64,000 nt of DNA from Gloeocapsopsis sp. IPPAS B-1203 (GTDB taxonomy: Bacteria > Cyanobacteriota > Cyanobacteriia > Cyanobacteriales > Chroococcidiopsidaceae): NCBI RefSeq assembly GCF_002749975.1, contig NZ_PEIG01000003.1, positions 1 through 64,000 of the forward strand, in the 5' to 3' direction. Shown in pieces: positions 49,234-57,651 of this stretch. The notes beneath the pieces were generated by a model that was not told where the DNA came from, did not search any database, and saw nothing but the letters and a program-made list of their open reading frames with translations. The position numbers were made by a program, and so were the translations under genes. Numbering within the stretch: the stretch's first letter is position 1; every line of letters begins with the position of its first letter.

Positions 49234-50163
49234 CTACCGCTCCAGCGCTGCGCGATCCCAATTAGCTAGATTTGCAGCCGCCTCGTATGTACTTTGAAAA
49301 AATGCAAGAATCATTGCATCAGGCTCGTCCGCGTGCTGTACTGCTTCATAGGGCAAAATGAATTCACGCATATCTTTGCTGTAGAATGCCTCTTGTGGTT
49401 GAACGAGGTAATCGTGAAAACCTTCAGGTTCGGGATAAGCGTAGGAGTAGAAAATTGGTTCTGCTACTGCCCCACCACCAAACCAAAAACCACAGCTACT
49501 GACTTCGTGTGAATATGCCTCGCGTGTCACCCAGTCTGCCATATTGGGAATTCCACCAGGATGTTCTGGAGCCACACGCCCAGAAAAGCGAGTCACTGCG
49601 AGGTCGAAACTACCCCAAAAAAAGTGTACGGGGCTTGATTTACCAATAAAGCGCGAGCGAAATGTTGTCATTATGCGGTTAGCTTGCACAAGAATTTGCC
49701 AGAACTTTTGTGCAGCCTGCGGATCGTAAGCTGCGTGTTGGCGATCGCTCTCAAATGGAATAGGATCTGCCACTTCTTGGGGCATTGTCCAAATACTTAC
49801 TTCAATGCCACTGGCACGAAGTTTCTCCATCACTTCTTGATAAAAGTCTGCTACCGAACGCGGAGCAAGGGCAATTGTTTGAGTAATACCGTCACTTATT
49901 TCAATGTCTAAGTTGTGCTCTAAAAAATCGAAGCTCATTGCAAAGGTGCGCGTGTTATCTGGAATGCAACCAGTTGTTAGTCCGCGTGGAGTTACGTACA
50001 AAGTAGAATGCCACCAATGATTGAGTTTGGGAGCTAACGCTAGCCGAATTTTGCCGATAATTTGAGTCCACAGATGTAGTGTTGCATACGTATCTTGCCA
50101 AGCTGCAACAGGTAAGGTTGACCAAGGAGTGTTTACATGCTTGTCATGCAGCAAATCAGCCAT
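49234..50163 (-). CDS. DUF5996 family protein
   Basis: A 309-residue protein of the DUF5996 family. Conserved parts are LPVAAWQDTYATLHLWTQIIGKIRLAL, LNHWWHSTLYVTPRGLTTG, HFFWGSFDLAVTRFSGR and WVTREAYSHEVSSCGFWFGG, with a C-terminal acidic LPYEAVQHADEPD. No signal peptide. Function unknown in the family. It reads in the same direction as the PadR gene, 95 bp downstream of it, and may be under its control. Confidence 0.85.
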   Translation of the reverse strand: MADLLHDKHVNTPWSTLPVAAWQDTYATLHLWTQIIGKIRLALAPKLNHWWHSTLYVTPRGLTTGCIPDNTRTFAMSFDFLEHNLDIEISDGITQTIALAPRSVADFYQEVMEKLRASGIEVSIWTMPQEVADPIPFESDRQHAAYDPQAAQKFWQILVQANRIMTTFRSRFIGKSSPVHFFWGSFDLAVTRFSGRVAPEHPGGIPNMADWVTREAYSHEVSSCGFWFGGGAVAEPIFYSYAYPEPEGFHDYLVQPQEAFYSKDMREFILPYEAVQHADEPDAMILAFFQSTYEAAANLANWDRAALER

Positions 50164-50258
50164 GATAAAAACCTTTGGTTGAAGAGTAAACAGAATCTGC
50201 TTTTAAATCAAATCAATTGAACTAATGACCCAAATATAAGTCTTGTATTAGTATTGTG

Positions 50259-50855
50259 CTAGTTTTCTTCAATGCGATCGCCTCTCATGCTGTGCTGCTT
50301 ACAATCGCGTTGTTCTTGCAGATGACTAACAACATCAATGGCATTACACAGCCAGTCAAGGTAAGTCTGTTCTTTTTGCTTAACCAGATCTACTACTAAC
50401 CGTTGCATAACTTGCTCGCGACTGACATCTGTAGCATCAAGCGGTGATGATAATGTAATTTTGTCACAATCGGCAAGCTTTTTTCGATGAGCCATGAATT
50501 CTTGTTTTAGTAGATAGAGAATTTCTGCATTCGATAATTCAGCCGCAAAAAATAACTGAACAAGCAAAGGTTCGCGAATTGTTGGCAAGGGCTGATGACA
50601 TTGCAGCCACTGTAAAAGTGCTGCTTTTCCTGTCTCTGTGATGCTGTAAACTTTACGATGTGGGCGATCGCGTTGCATCTCAACGGTACAGGTAGTCCAA
50701 CCGTGTTCTACTAACTTGTCAAGGGTCTTGTAGATTTGCGCTTGATCTGCAGGCCACAAATGAGCAATGGTTTGATCGAAGCAGTTATTTTTGAGATCGT
50801 AGCCGGTCATCCCTTCTTTTTGGAGAAAACCTAAAATTGCATACGCTAGCGACAT
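50259..50855 (-). CDS. PadR-family transcriptional regulator
   Basis: A 198-residue regulator. The winged-helix PadR domain (about 1-85) is MSLAYAILGFLQKEGMTGYDLKN, WPADQAQIYKTLDKLVEHGWTT, and RPHRKVYSITETGKAALLQWL. The C-terminal dimerisation helices (about 90-180) follow. PadR proteins are mostly repressors that respond to small phenolics or other ligands. A perfect 18-bp palindrome at 50927-50944 lies about 70 bp upstream and is a candidate operator. The DUF5996 gene downstream is a likely target. Confidence 0.92.
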   Translation of the reverse strand: MSLAYAILGFLQKEGMTGYDLKNNCFDQTIAHLWPADQAQIYKTLDKLVEHGWTTCTVEMQRDRPHRKVYSITETGKAALLQWLQCHQPLPTIREPLLVQLFFAAELSNAEILYLLKQEFMAHRKKLADCDKITLSSPLDATDVSREQVMQRLVVDLVKQKEQTYLDWLCNAIDVVSHLQEQRDCKQHSMRGDRIEEN

Positions 50856-50926
50856 CAGGCGGTTTTCCGTATCTCACGGCTTATTTAGTAGTAGTGTTGT
50901 CACCCTCTTATATACAACTATTTTAA

Positions 50927-50944
50927 TATATGATTAATCATATA
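50927..50944. promoter_or_regulatory. Perfect 18-bp palindrome, candidate PadR operator
   Basis: TATATGATTAATCATATA is a perfect palindrome, upstream of padR on the minus strand. Its A+T-rich dyad fits PadR-type sites. The rest of the 400-base gap (50856-51255) has no gene that I can see. Confidence 0.55.
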
Positions 50945-51255
50945 AACAGCTAAATTTAATGAAGAGAAATGTAATCACTGCGGTGTTCTCTTATTGAGGA
51001 ATTGTGGACTATTGCAAAGATGGAATAATTTGTAACGGTCGCATAAGATACTCCACTCATGTACTAAAAAGGGAAGGCTTATTTAGAATAGGCGAGAAGT
51101 GTGTGTGAGATAGGCTATTAATCTTTGCACAAAATGGGAAAAAAGTAGCAACCGCCAATAACACAATACGTGAAATAAGTTAATTACTTGGTAGTACACC
51201 AATTAACGAGCTTGTCATCCGCTATGGTGCCTCGTAACAAGAATATCTCAAGTTA

Positions 51256-51708
51256 TTGAAGACTATCGTACTGGGAGGATGGATTCCATTGACTTCTAAT
51301 CAACTTATCCAAAGAATACGGCAACATCAATATCTGCGCAATTTACGCAACAAATTGCTACACCTCCACGCCTGTTTGCTGCAAGCAGAACGTATTAGCT
51401 ACGAACAAAGACGCGGGCGAGTATCAAGTGGAGAGCTACTACAACTTGTCATTGAGCACGAACAATTTGCCTGGCTACATCGTATTTCTGAGCTAATTGT
51501 CTATATTGATGAAATGCTTTCGGCAGATGAACCAATATTGCAAGACGATCTTCAGGATTTGATGGCTGATGTTCGCGAACTGCTGATGCCATCAGAAGTA
51601 GGTAATGCATTTGAGCGGAAATACTATCATGCTCTCCAGCAAGAACCTGCTGCGGTATTAGCACACGCAGAAGTGTCAAAACTCCTAGCATCCGATGTTG
51701 AAGCTTAA
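51256..51708 (+). CDS. Conserved hypothetical protein, all-helical
   Basis: A 150-residue helical protein starting at TTG: LRNLRNKLLHLHACLLQAERISYEQRRGRVSSGELLQLVIEHEQFAWLHRISELIVYIDEML. This sequence pattern recurs in many bacteria without a known function. A later start within the first 15 codons is possible, as the first residues look unlike the rest. A GGGAGG lies after the TTG and before codon 11, so MDSIDF-like alternatives remain open. It stands alone. Confidence 0.65.
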   Translation: MKTIVLGGWIPLTSNQLIQRIRQHQYLRNLRNKLLHLHACLLQAERISYEQRRGRVSSGELLQLVIEHEQFAWLHRISELIVYIDEMLSADEPILQDDLQDLMADVRELLMPSEVGNAFERKYYHALQQEPAAVLAHAEVSKLLASDVEA

Positions 51709-51917
51709 ATCAACCTTCGCAGTGCGATCGCGATCGCACTGCGACAAATGCGTATTGATGAACCATGACAACACATAAAAATGTCACAGTATTGCAATCT
51801 TACTGCCACTGTACTGCCATATGCATTTAATATGCTTATCTATAAGTAGACATAAAGTCTGCTCCTCACACCACTAAATGCTTTGCCATAACACAATGGT
51901 AGGGCATTTTTTTTTGC

Positions 51918-52427
51918 TTAATTCCAGCTTGATTGATCGTCCCAAGGAGCCTTTTGTGATGACGTAACATTGAGGCAATGCGATCGCATAGCTTCTCTTC
52001 CCAATACAAATAATCCTGCCACACCGAGACACACAAACCAGATGTATTGATACCAATAGCGTCGTATTTGTGCAGTCGAGTTAAGTTCGGGATGCAATGT
52101 AGATACGTAAAGTAGTAAAAAGGCAGTAAATAGTGCTCCAAACCCGACAAAGCTCAAGCCAATTAGAATACGGGCTGATTGCAATTCAGTATCACTAATC
52201 GTATCAAGATCAATTTCTGCCAACTCCAATAATGATTCTTCTGCAAGTTTTGATGCTCGCCGTAAACGATATTCTACCGACAACGGCACAATAGGCATGA
52301 GAATTGCTAATGTATTGCGGCGTAGTAACGCTTCTGTATTTCGCCATCTAACTAGAGGCTTAGACTGCTGAAGTTGAAATTGAGTATATGCCTTTTTTGC
52401 GGTAAGGGGATCTGGTTCCCATTCCAT
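51918..52427 (-). CDS. Hypothetical protein with two membrane helices
   Basis: A 169-residue protein, not recognised. The N-terminal 100 residues are soluble and basic (KPLVRWRNTEALLRRNTLAILM), then two hydrophobic helices follow (about 106-128 and 142-162) with a 13-residue loop. A short soluble tail ends the protein. The layout suggests an inner-membrane protein with a cytosolic domain. Downstream on the same strand there is nothing; upstream lies the HepT gene. Confidence 0.6.
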   Translation of the reverse strand: MEWEPDPLTAKKAYTQFQLQQSKPLVRWRNTEALLRRNTLAILMPIVPLSVEYRLRRASKLAEESLLELAEIDLDTISDTELQSARILIGLSFVGFGALFTAFLLLYVSTLHPELNSTAQIRRYWYQYIWFVCLGVAGLFVLGREAMRSHCLNVTSSQKAPWDDQSSWN

Positions 52428-52590
52428 ATACAGTCTCCGAGGAGCAAGTATTGTAGCAATTTAGAGATATTGTACATAGAGATGACAATAAGGTACGTAT
52501 GGAAACCTGCAAAAATAAATTAAAAAGCTGCTTTGAGCATCTGTGTGAGAAAGCGATCGAGATCGGTAAGTTTTGCTCATTGTGCGATCG

Positions 52591-52932
52591 CTACATTGGT
52601 TCTTCAGGTAACAATGGCGCAATCATTGCCAGCAATTCAGGAATATTGTTTTGAATGACTTGCCAGACCATGTCAAAATCAATTTGATCGTAGCGATGAA
52701 TAATAATGTCTCTCATTCCTGCAATATCCTTCCAAGGAACCTCAGGGTGTTGGTTGCGAAAAACAATAGACAATCGTTTTGTTGCCTCACCCATGATTTC
52801 AATTTGATACAAAATCGCAGAATGCCGCATCACATCTGTTTCAAGTTCAGATCTGTCCAAACCTTGAGCAAAGGTTAAGGCGCGTTGTCCTGCAAGAAAT
52901 ATGTCCAGTACCGACGCACTATCCCTGGACAT
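52591..52932 (-). CDS. hepT: HepT-type toxin (DUF86, HEPN)
   Basis: A 113-residue HEPN protein. The RNase-like motif R-x4-H-x-Y is in MRDIIIHRYDQ (about 72-82). It is all-helical and the usual family length. Its start overlaps the end of the nucleotidyltransferase gene by 14 bp, the normal HepT/MntA order. MntA inactivates HepT by adding AMP to its active-site tyrosine in studied systems. Confidence 0.92.
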   Translation of the reverse strand: MSRDSASVLDIFLAGQRALTFAQGLDRSELETDVMRHSAILYQIEIMGEATKRLSIVFRNQHPEVPWKDIAGMRDIIIHRYDQIDFDMVWQVIQNNIPELLAMIAPLLPEEPM

Positions 52933-53269
52933 AGAACAACCTCGCTGTCCCTAAAATTTCCTTGCGGCGAATCCAATTTTTACTCTGTTCAATTGATTTT
53001 TTGGTCAGAATGTCTACTTTACGCCCAAACATTTCTTCCAGCTCTCGCTTCATGCGAACTAATTCCAACAGTCCCCAATGAGCATCTGGCGCAAACTGCA
53101 CCATCACATCGATATCGCTATCGGGACGAAAATCATTCCGTAGCACCGAGCCGAATAAATAAAACTCTTCCACCTTCCAGCGTTGACAGAATTGAGCGAT
53201 CGCGGCTTCTGGTAGTGCGATCGCAGTTGGGACAAATGGCTTAAATCCTGCCACATCAGTTTGTTTCAT
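52919..53269 (-). CDS. mntA: MntA-type nucleotidyltransferase antitoxin
   Basis: A 116-residue minimal nucleotidyltransferase with the active-site motif GSVLRNDFRPDSDIDVMVQF (about 40-60), GSx10DxD in the family form. The N-terminal 35 residues (ALPEAAIAQFCQRWKVEEFYLFG) lead into it. It is upstream of hepT with a 14-bp overlap. Its own start at 53269 follows no strong ribosome site. Confidence 0.9.
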   Translation of the reverse strand: MKQTDVAGFKPFVPTAIALPEAAIAQFCQRWKVEEFYLFGSVLRNDFRPDSDIDVMVQFAPDAHWGLLELVRMKRELEEMFGRKVDILTKKSIEQSKNWIRRKEILGTARLFYVQG

Positions 53270-53437
53270 CAGAATTATGCAGCGAGTGATTTTTATCTTT
53301 CTTCAATTTTAGTTTAGAGCTGATCAACAACTCAGCAATTCATCCTTGAAATCCTACTGTGAAAGCACTTGTCCGATTACCCATATCAAGTTTTGCTCCA
53401 ACCTCGATCAAAAGTGGAGGTGTTTGAGCCTTATTCC

Positions 53438-53989
53438 TTAAGATACAGTTGCCTGTAATTCGGTGAGACGGCTAAGTACTTCTGTACTGTGAATGACAGG
53501 ATTTACCTTAACAAAGGTAGCTCGTAAAATTCCCTTCGGATCAATGATGAAACTATGTCGTACCGAGAGATTACCTAGCCAAGAGCCATATACTTTACTG
53601 ACTTCGCCTGTTGTATCTGCAAGTAAGGGAAATTTTAAACCTTCTGTGTCACAAAATTCAGCATGGGAATCAACAGAATCAGCGCTCACACCAATGATTT
53701 GAGCATTTTGAGCTATATATTTTGGTAAGTCTTGCTGAAAACGTCGCGCCTCTAACGTACAACCTGCTGTAAAGTCTTTGGGATAAAAGTACAGTACCAC
53801 CCACTTACCGCGTAGATCAGTAAGTGCAATTTCTCCGTTTCCTGTGTTAGTGGGTAAAGTAAATTCTGGTGCAGGTTGATCGAGGGAGGGAAGTTTACCG
53901 CCAATTGCAAAGCTAGGCGAGGCACAAAAAGTAGTAATAGCAAGACATAAGCAGACAATTGTCTGCAGAAAATAGCGACGAGACAGCAT
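53438..53989 (-). CDS. Peroxiredoxin, exported, BCP/PrxQ-like
   Basis: A 183-residue thiol peroxidase. A hydrophobic signal sequence (about 6-28, ending FCASPSFA) suggests export to thylakoid lumen or periplasm. The peroxidatic cysteine is Cys77 in FYPKDFTAGCTLEA. The usual PrxQ resolving cysteine five residues later is missing; Cys113 in EFCDTEG is the only other one in the mature domain. PKGILRATF and KVYGSW complete the fold. Reduces peroxides with an unknown thiol partner. Confidence 0.88.
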   Translation of the reverse strand: MLSRRYFLQTIVCLCLAITTFCASPSFAIGGKLPSLDQPAPEFTLPTNTGNGEIALTDLRGKWVVLYFYPKDFTAGCTLEARRFQQDLPKYIAQNAQIIGVSADSVDSHAEFCDTEGLKFPLLADTTGEVSKVYGSWLGNLSVRHSFIIDPKGILRATFVKVNPVIHSTEVLSRLTELQATVS

Positions 53990-54025
53990 GATGCAAATGA
54001 CAAATTAACTTAACATAAGTTTACA

Positions 54026-54334
54026 TTAAGTACTACCATCTTCGTCGCTTTGTGTTGTGTCAATTTGACTCATTGTTGTTGGCTCTAGATGGCTAGCAGA
54101 TGGTGGCTCATTTAAACTACTCACTGCATCAATGTATTGACTGTCTATCAGAAAAGTTCCGCGTGTAAAGCGAATGCTCCAATACCCACCTGGACGCCGA
54201 TCCATGACAATTCCTTCTTCACCAATTTGAATAATGTCTGGTGGGCGCAACATCGGCATGGGATCAGATGTTTTTAAGTAAGGTGGTAGTGCGACGACAC
54301 GCACAATTTCTCCAATGGCAAATTCTTTAGACAT
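54026..54334 (-). CDS. sipA: SipA, NblS-interacting regulatory protein
   Basis: A 102-residue protein matching SipA, a small SH3-like protein conserved in cyanobacteria and plastids that binds the kinase NblS (Hik33) and alters its activity. Diagnostic residues are EFAIGEIVRVVALPPYLKTSDPMPMLRPPD and GEEGIVMDRRPGGYWSIRFTRGTFLIDSQYID. The C-terminal 30 residues are polar and disordered. NblS controls responses to high light and nutrient stress; its gene is not in this window. Confidence 0.88.
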   Translation of the reverse strand: MSKEFAIGEIVRVVALPPYLKTSDPMPMLRPPDIIQIGEEGIVMDRRPGGYWSIRFTRGTFLIDSQYIDAVSSLNEPPSASHLEPTTMSQIDTTQSDEDGST

Positions 54335-54412
54335 AACTGGGCTTCAGCTACTAGCTATCAGCATGACAGAATATATTTATTTTTGCTGCTGATAGCCAAT
54401 TACTGATCTCTC

Positions 54413-55411
54413 TTAAGGAACTTGCCAAATTTTTTGGTGATATTGTTCGAGATCGGCGTAAGGATCTACTGTAGGGTGCGAGTGGTCGTGACTATGATGG
54501 TGATGATGGTGGTGATCGTGGCTGTGTGCGCGATCGTGATTACTCACAGCAGCTAGCCGAAACTTACACATTTCACAGTTCATTTGCACATTACCGAGTT
54601 GAGTTTCAATTTCGCGATCGCGGAGAATGGAAAACAACTGCGGATGTAGCCCCATTTCTGGTAAACAGGTGACAGCGATATCTGGATACTGTGCTTGTTG
54701 CTGGGCAGCGACATCAAAGATTTTATTGACTAATATGCCAGTGAAGAGAAAGTAAGGAAGTACAATAATTCGTTTGGGGTGATAAAGTCGCGCACGGCGA
54801 AAGCCTTCTTCGAGGCGAGGATGGGTAATACCAATAAAGCAGGTTTCTACAGTTTGATAACCGCTACCTTCCCAAAGCATACGTGCTAGTTTATAAACAT
54901 CGCCATTGGCATCCGGATCGCTCGAACCGCGACCAACAAATAGCAAAACAGTATCAGCGCGCACGGGTGGATCGTCTACTTCAGCAAGACGCGATCGCCA
55001 TAAATCAATAATTCCTGGTGTGATACCAAAATGTCGCCCGTAGTAAAATTTAACTTGAGGATGACGTTGACGCGCGCGGTCAAGTTCGTTCGTCACATCG
55101 AATTTATTATGTCGCGCTGCAAATAACAAAATTGGCAGGGCAGAAAGTTCAGTATAACCTTGGGCGACACACTGATCGACACCTTCTTGAATCGTTGGAC
55201 CTGTCAGTTCCAAAAAACAAGGGACAACAGGTCGGGATGAATCTAAAGCTTGATAAGCAGCAGCAAAGTCTAAGACACTTTGTCGCCCTGCTGCATCTCT
55301 GGTACCGTGACCAATCATCAGCAAAGGACGACGTAAAGGTAAAGGAGGTAACTCGATTGTACTAACTGGGTTCTTCAGTAGAGTGGAATTTACTGTATTG
55401 ATGGTAGGCAT
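54413..55411 (-). CDS. CbiX/SirB-type cobalt or iron chelatase, His-rich tail
   Basis: A 332-residue protein from the ATG at 55411. It carries two CbiX-type halves: [20 protein letters not shown] with the metal-binding His, and [17 protein letters not shown] for the second. CEMCKFR and a tail with a run of about 15 histidines mixed with Asp and Ser follow (about 290-315), typical of cobalt chelatases. It inserts metal into sirohydrochlorin. The open frame extends to 55477 but runs into a cobalamin riboswitch (55470-55612), so 55411 is the better start. Confidence 0.92.
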   Translation of the reverse strand: MPTINTVNSTLLKNPVSTIELPPLPLRRPLLMIGHGTRDAAGRQSVLDFAAAYQALDSSRPVVPCFLELTGPTIQEGVDQCVAQGYTELSALPILLFAARHNKFDVTNELDRARQRHPQVKFYYGRHFGITPGIIDLWRSRLAEVDDPPVRADTVLLFVGRGSSDPDANGDVYKLARMLWEGSGYQTVETCFIGITHPRLEEGFRRARLYHPKRIIVLPYFLFTGILVNKIFDVAAQQQAQYPDIAVTCLPEMGLHPQLFSILRDREIETQLGNVQMNCEMCKFRLAAVSNHDRAHSHDHHHHHHHSHDHSHPTVDPYADLEQYHQKIWQVP

Positions 55412-55429
55412 CCTTGTTTTAGTGCTCCG

Positions 55430-55448
55430 TTCCTGTGCAACGCAGGAA
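55430..55448 (-). promoter_or_regulatory. Hairpin next to the chelatase ribosome site
   Basis: TTCCTG (minus 55448-55443) pairs with CAGGAA (minus 55435-55430) around a 7-base loop. GGAG at 55428-55425 is just after it. This is a candidate expression platform for the riboswitch upstream. Confidence 0.5.
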
Positions 55449-55469
55449 TATAGTGTGAGCGAGTCACAG

Positions 55470-55612
55470 TTAGGCATTCTGGCTTTAGAGAGTTTTGAGT
55501 TTTGAGTTGATATCTAGATTCATACCCCATGACTCACAACTTCTTTTACAGCTGCGGCACAGCCTCGGATTTACACCGAAGTTTCCCTATACCGTGACAG
55601 ATCACTTGTGCC
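55470..55612 (-). promoter_or_regulatory. Cobalamin (B12) riboswitch
   Basis: Reading the minus strand: GGCAC, a GTGATCTGTCAC hairpin, then GGGAAACTTCGGTGTAAATC, CGAGGCTGTGCCGCAGCTGT and AA (about 55588-55546). These match the conserved core of cobalamin riboswitches, including the GCCGCAGCTGTAA B12 box. GCCAGAATGCCT (55484-55473) closes the 3' end as in the GCCAGGAnACCTGCC motif. It precedes a CbiX/SirB-type chelatase. Heptamer repeats (AACTCAAAACTCAAAACTC at 55509-55491) lie in its 3' half. Confidence 0.9.
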
Positions 55613-55677
55613 TTGTTATCTTAGCTGATTCTTCCCAGTTCAAAAATACTACCGGAGGGGTTGTTGGTGGCGATTAG

Positions 55678-56145
55678 CTAATTGCTTGTTTGGTTGCGTT
55701 GCTGACGCTGTTGACGCCATTGCTGCATTCTTTGCTCAATTTGTTGGCGTTGTTCGGGGGTAAGAACTGCTGTTGCGCGCTCTTTTGAAGATTGCATAAT
55801 CTGGCGAATTTGAGTTCTTTGCGCTGCGGATAAATTTAAAGCAGCCATTGCACCACGTCGTCGTTGCCCGTTTTGTGTAGCAGCTTGCCATTGTTGACGT
55901 TGTTCGGGGCTAAGCACTCCTTCGATTTGAGTGCGCGTTTCATTGCGGATTTGTTCCATTTGAGCTTGTTGTTCCGCACTAAGTTCAATACCTGCCATTT
56001 TGCCCATACCTTTGCCAGCGCCTGCACGTTGTCCTACTTGAGGTGCAGCAGGTTGTGCATTAATTGATAAAGGTGCGAAGACAGTAGAAAGTGCTACTGC
56101 TCCAGCGAACAGCGACATAAATTTTACTTTCTTTGATGGCGACAT
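55678..56145 (-). CDS. Spy/CpxP-like periplasmic chaperone
   Basis: A 155-residue protein with a signal peptide (about 8-31, VALSTVFAPLSINAQ). The mature part has two LSxxQ / LTPEQR repeats: IELSAEQQAQMEQIR with LSPEQRQQW, and LNLSAAQRTQIRQIM with LTPEQRQQI, typical of LTxxQ-motif Spy/CpxP proteins. It is rich in Arg and Gln at the C-terminus. Homologues prevent aggregation in the periplasm or sense envelope stress and metals. It is divergent from the two-component pair at 56446. Confidence 0.85.
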   Translation of the reverse strand: MSPSKKVKFMSLFAGAVALSTVFAPLSINAQPAAPQVGQRAGAGKGMGKMAGIELSAEQQAQMEQIRNETRTQIEGVLSPEQRQQWQAATQNGQRRRGAMAALNLSAAQRTQIRQIMQSSKERATAVLTPEQRQQIEQRMQQWRQQRQQRNQTSN

Positions 56146-56445
56146 TAATTGTTTTCCTCATGTTTGATGTTTCTATCCTATAAACTTGCCTTCTTGAGTA
56201 GCATGAGGAAAAAGTCACGAATTGAAGTATGACTAAAGTCATGTATTGCTGATGCTGAGCGTCAATAAATTCACTGTACTGAGGACAATCATGGGTAATA
56301 GGTAATAAGTAAGTGAAAATAAATGTAACTTAGGGCTGTTATAGGTCAGTGGAACAATAATTAAGCATTAAGTATTAACAAGCCTAAAATGTGTGAGCAA
56401 TAATTACACTCACCTACTCAATATTTAGCAAAAAATTTAGATGAG

Positions 56446-57651
56446 ATGAATCGTCCAATTCATATTCACACACATCCTTTCCGGTTTTTACTACTACTAG
56501 AGTGGCTACTTTTACTAGCGGTTGCTATTACAGAAGCTTTATCAACTCACTTTCGCCGATTTCATGCTTTGCCAACTTTAACGATTATTAGTTTAGTGTT
56601 TTTTGGGTTGCTGGGTTTACGAATGCCCAGAGATAAACTCATCTCTAAAATACTTTATACGGCACTAGAAATTTTCTTGATTCTTTTCGCTGGAGTTTTT
56701 GTTGGAAGAGGCATTCGACTATTTTCGTTTCTTTATATTATTCTTGTCATTCGTAGTTGTCTTATTTTTCAACTACCAGGTCGTATTGTCGTCACAACTT
56801 TATCTTTTACTTTGTTTATTTTGACATTGAGTCATCGATTTCAACATGTTCCTGCTGTTCCCATGTTGCAAGAACGATTGCGATTTACATTGTTAAGTTT
56901 TGCACTTTCGTTTGGATTAAGCTTAGTATTTGTATTGTTATTGATGAATGCTGTGCTTGCAGAACGACAAATTCGTGAAAAACTTGCGATCGCAAATGAG
57001 CAACTGCGACAATATGCACTACGTATTGAAGATCAAGCAACATTACAAGAACGCAACCGCATCGCACGAGATATTCATGACTCACTCGGACACTCTCTAA
57101 CAGCTTTAAACTTACAGCTTGAAACTGCTCTAAAATTATGGCAATCTAACCCTGCTAAAGCACAAACATTTTTAGCGCAAGCCAAAAACTTAGGTTCTCA
57201 ATCATTACGTGAGGTGCGACAATCTGTTTCAGCAATGCGCTCTGATCCGCTGCATGGTCAGTCTTTAGAAGTAGCGATCGCAGCTTTAGTGACTGAGTTT
57301 CATCATTCTACAGGATTTTCTCCAATTTATCATCTATCACTGAATCATCCGATTCCTGCTGATGTCAAAACTGCAGTATACCGAATCGCACAAGAAGCAC
57401 TTACTAATATTTGGAAACACGCACAAGCAAATAAAGTCAAAATAGATATCCAAACATCAGTGGAATCTTTACACTTGAAAATTGCAGACAATGGCAAAGG
57501 ATTTGCATTAAACAAGAATACTACAGGATTTGGGTTACAAAGTATGCGCGATCGCGTCCTCGCGTTGGGAGGTGAATTTCAAATCAACAGCGCACCTAGT
57601 GGTGGTTGTTGTATTACTGCGACAATCCCCTTACCGAGGTTATTGACATGA
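56446..57651 (+). CDS. NarL-type (HisKA_3) membrane sensor kinase
   Basis: A 401-residue kinase with about six membrane helices in residues 12-180 and no large periplasmic domain. HisKA_3 has the phosphoacceptor His in RNRIARDIHDSLGHSL (about 211). The ATPase part has ADNGKGF and GFGLQSMRDRV. This resembles DesK/LiaS-type kinases that sense membrane state. Its stop overlaps the next gene by 4 bases. Confidence 0.93.
   Translation: MNRPIHIHTHPFRFLLLLEWLLLLAVAITEALSTHFRRFHALPTLTIISLVFFGLLGLRMPRDKLISKILYTALEIFLILFAGVFVGRGIRLFSFLYIILVIRSCLIFQLPGRIVVTTLSFTLFILTLSHRFQHVPAVPMLQERLRFTLLSFALSFGLSLVFVLLLMNAVLAERQIREKLAIANEQLRQYALRIEDQATLQERNRIARDIHDSLGHSLTALNLQLETALKLWQSNPAKAQTFLAQAKNLGSQSLREVRQSVSAMRSDPLHGQSLEVAIAALVTEFHHSTGFSPIYHLSLNHPIPADVKTAVYRIAQEALTNIWKHAQANKVKIDIQTSVESLHLKIADNGKGFALNKNTTGFGLQSMRDRVLALGGEFQINSAPSGGCCITATIPLPRLLT

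Noticed and set aside
55412-55477. Upstream extension of the chelatase frame
   Set aside because: The extension lies in the riboswitch and its platform, and its residues do not fit the family; ATG 55411 is preferred.
57606-57647. 14-codon N-terminal extension of the NarL-type regulator
   Set aside because: It lies inside the kinase gene; ATG 57648 with the ATGA overlap gives the usual receiver start.
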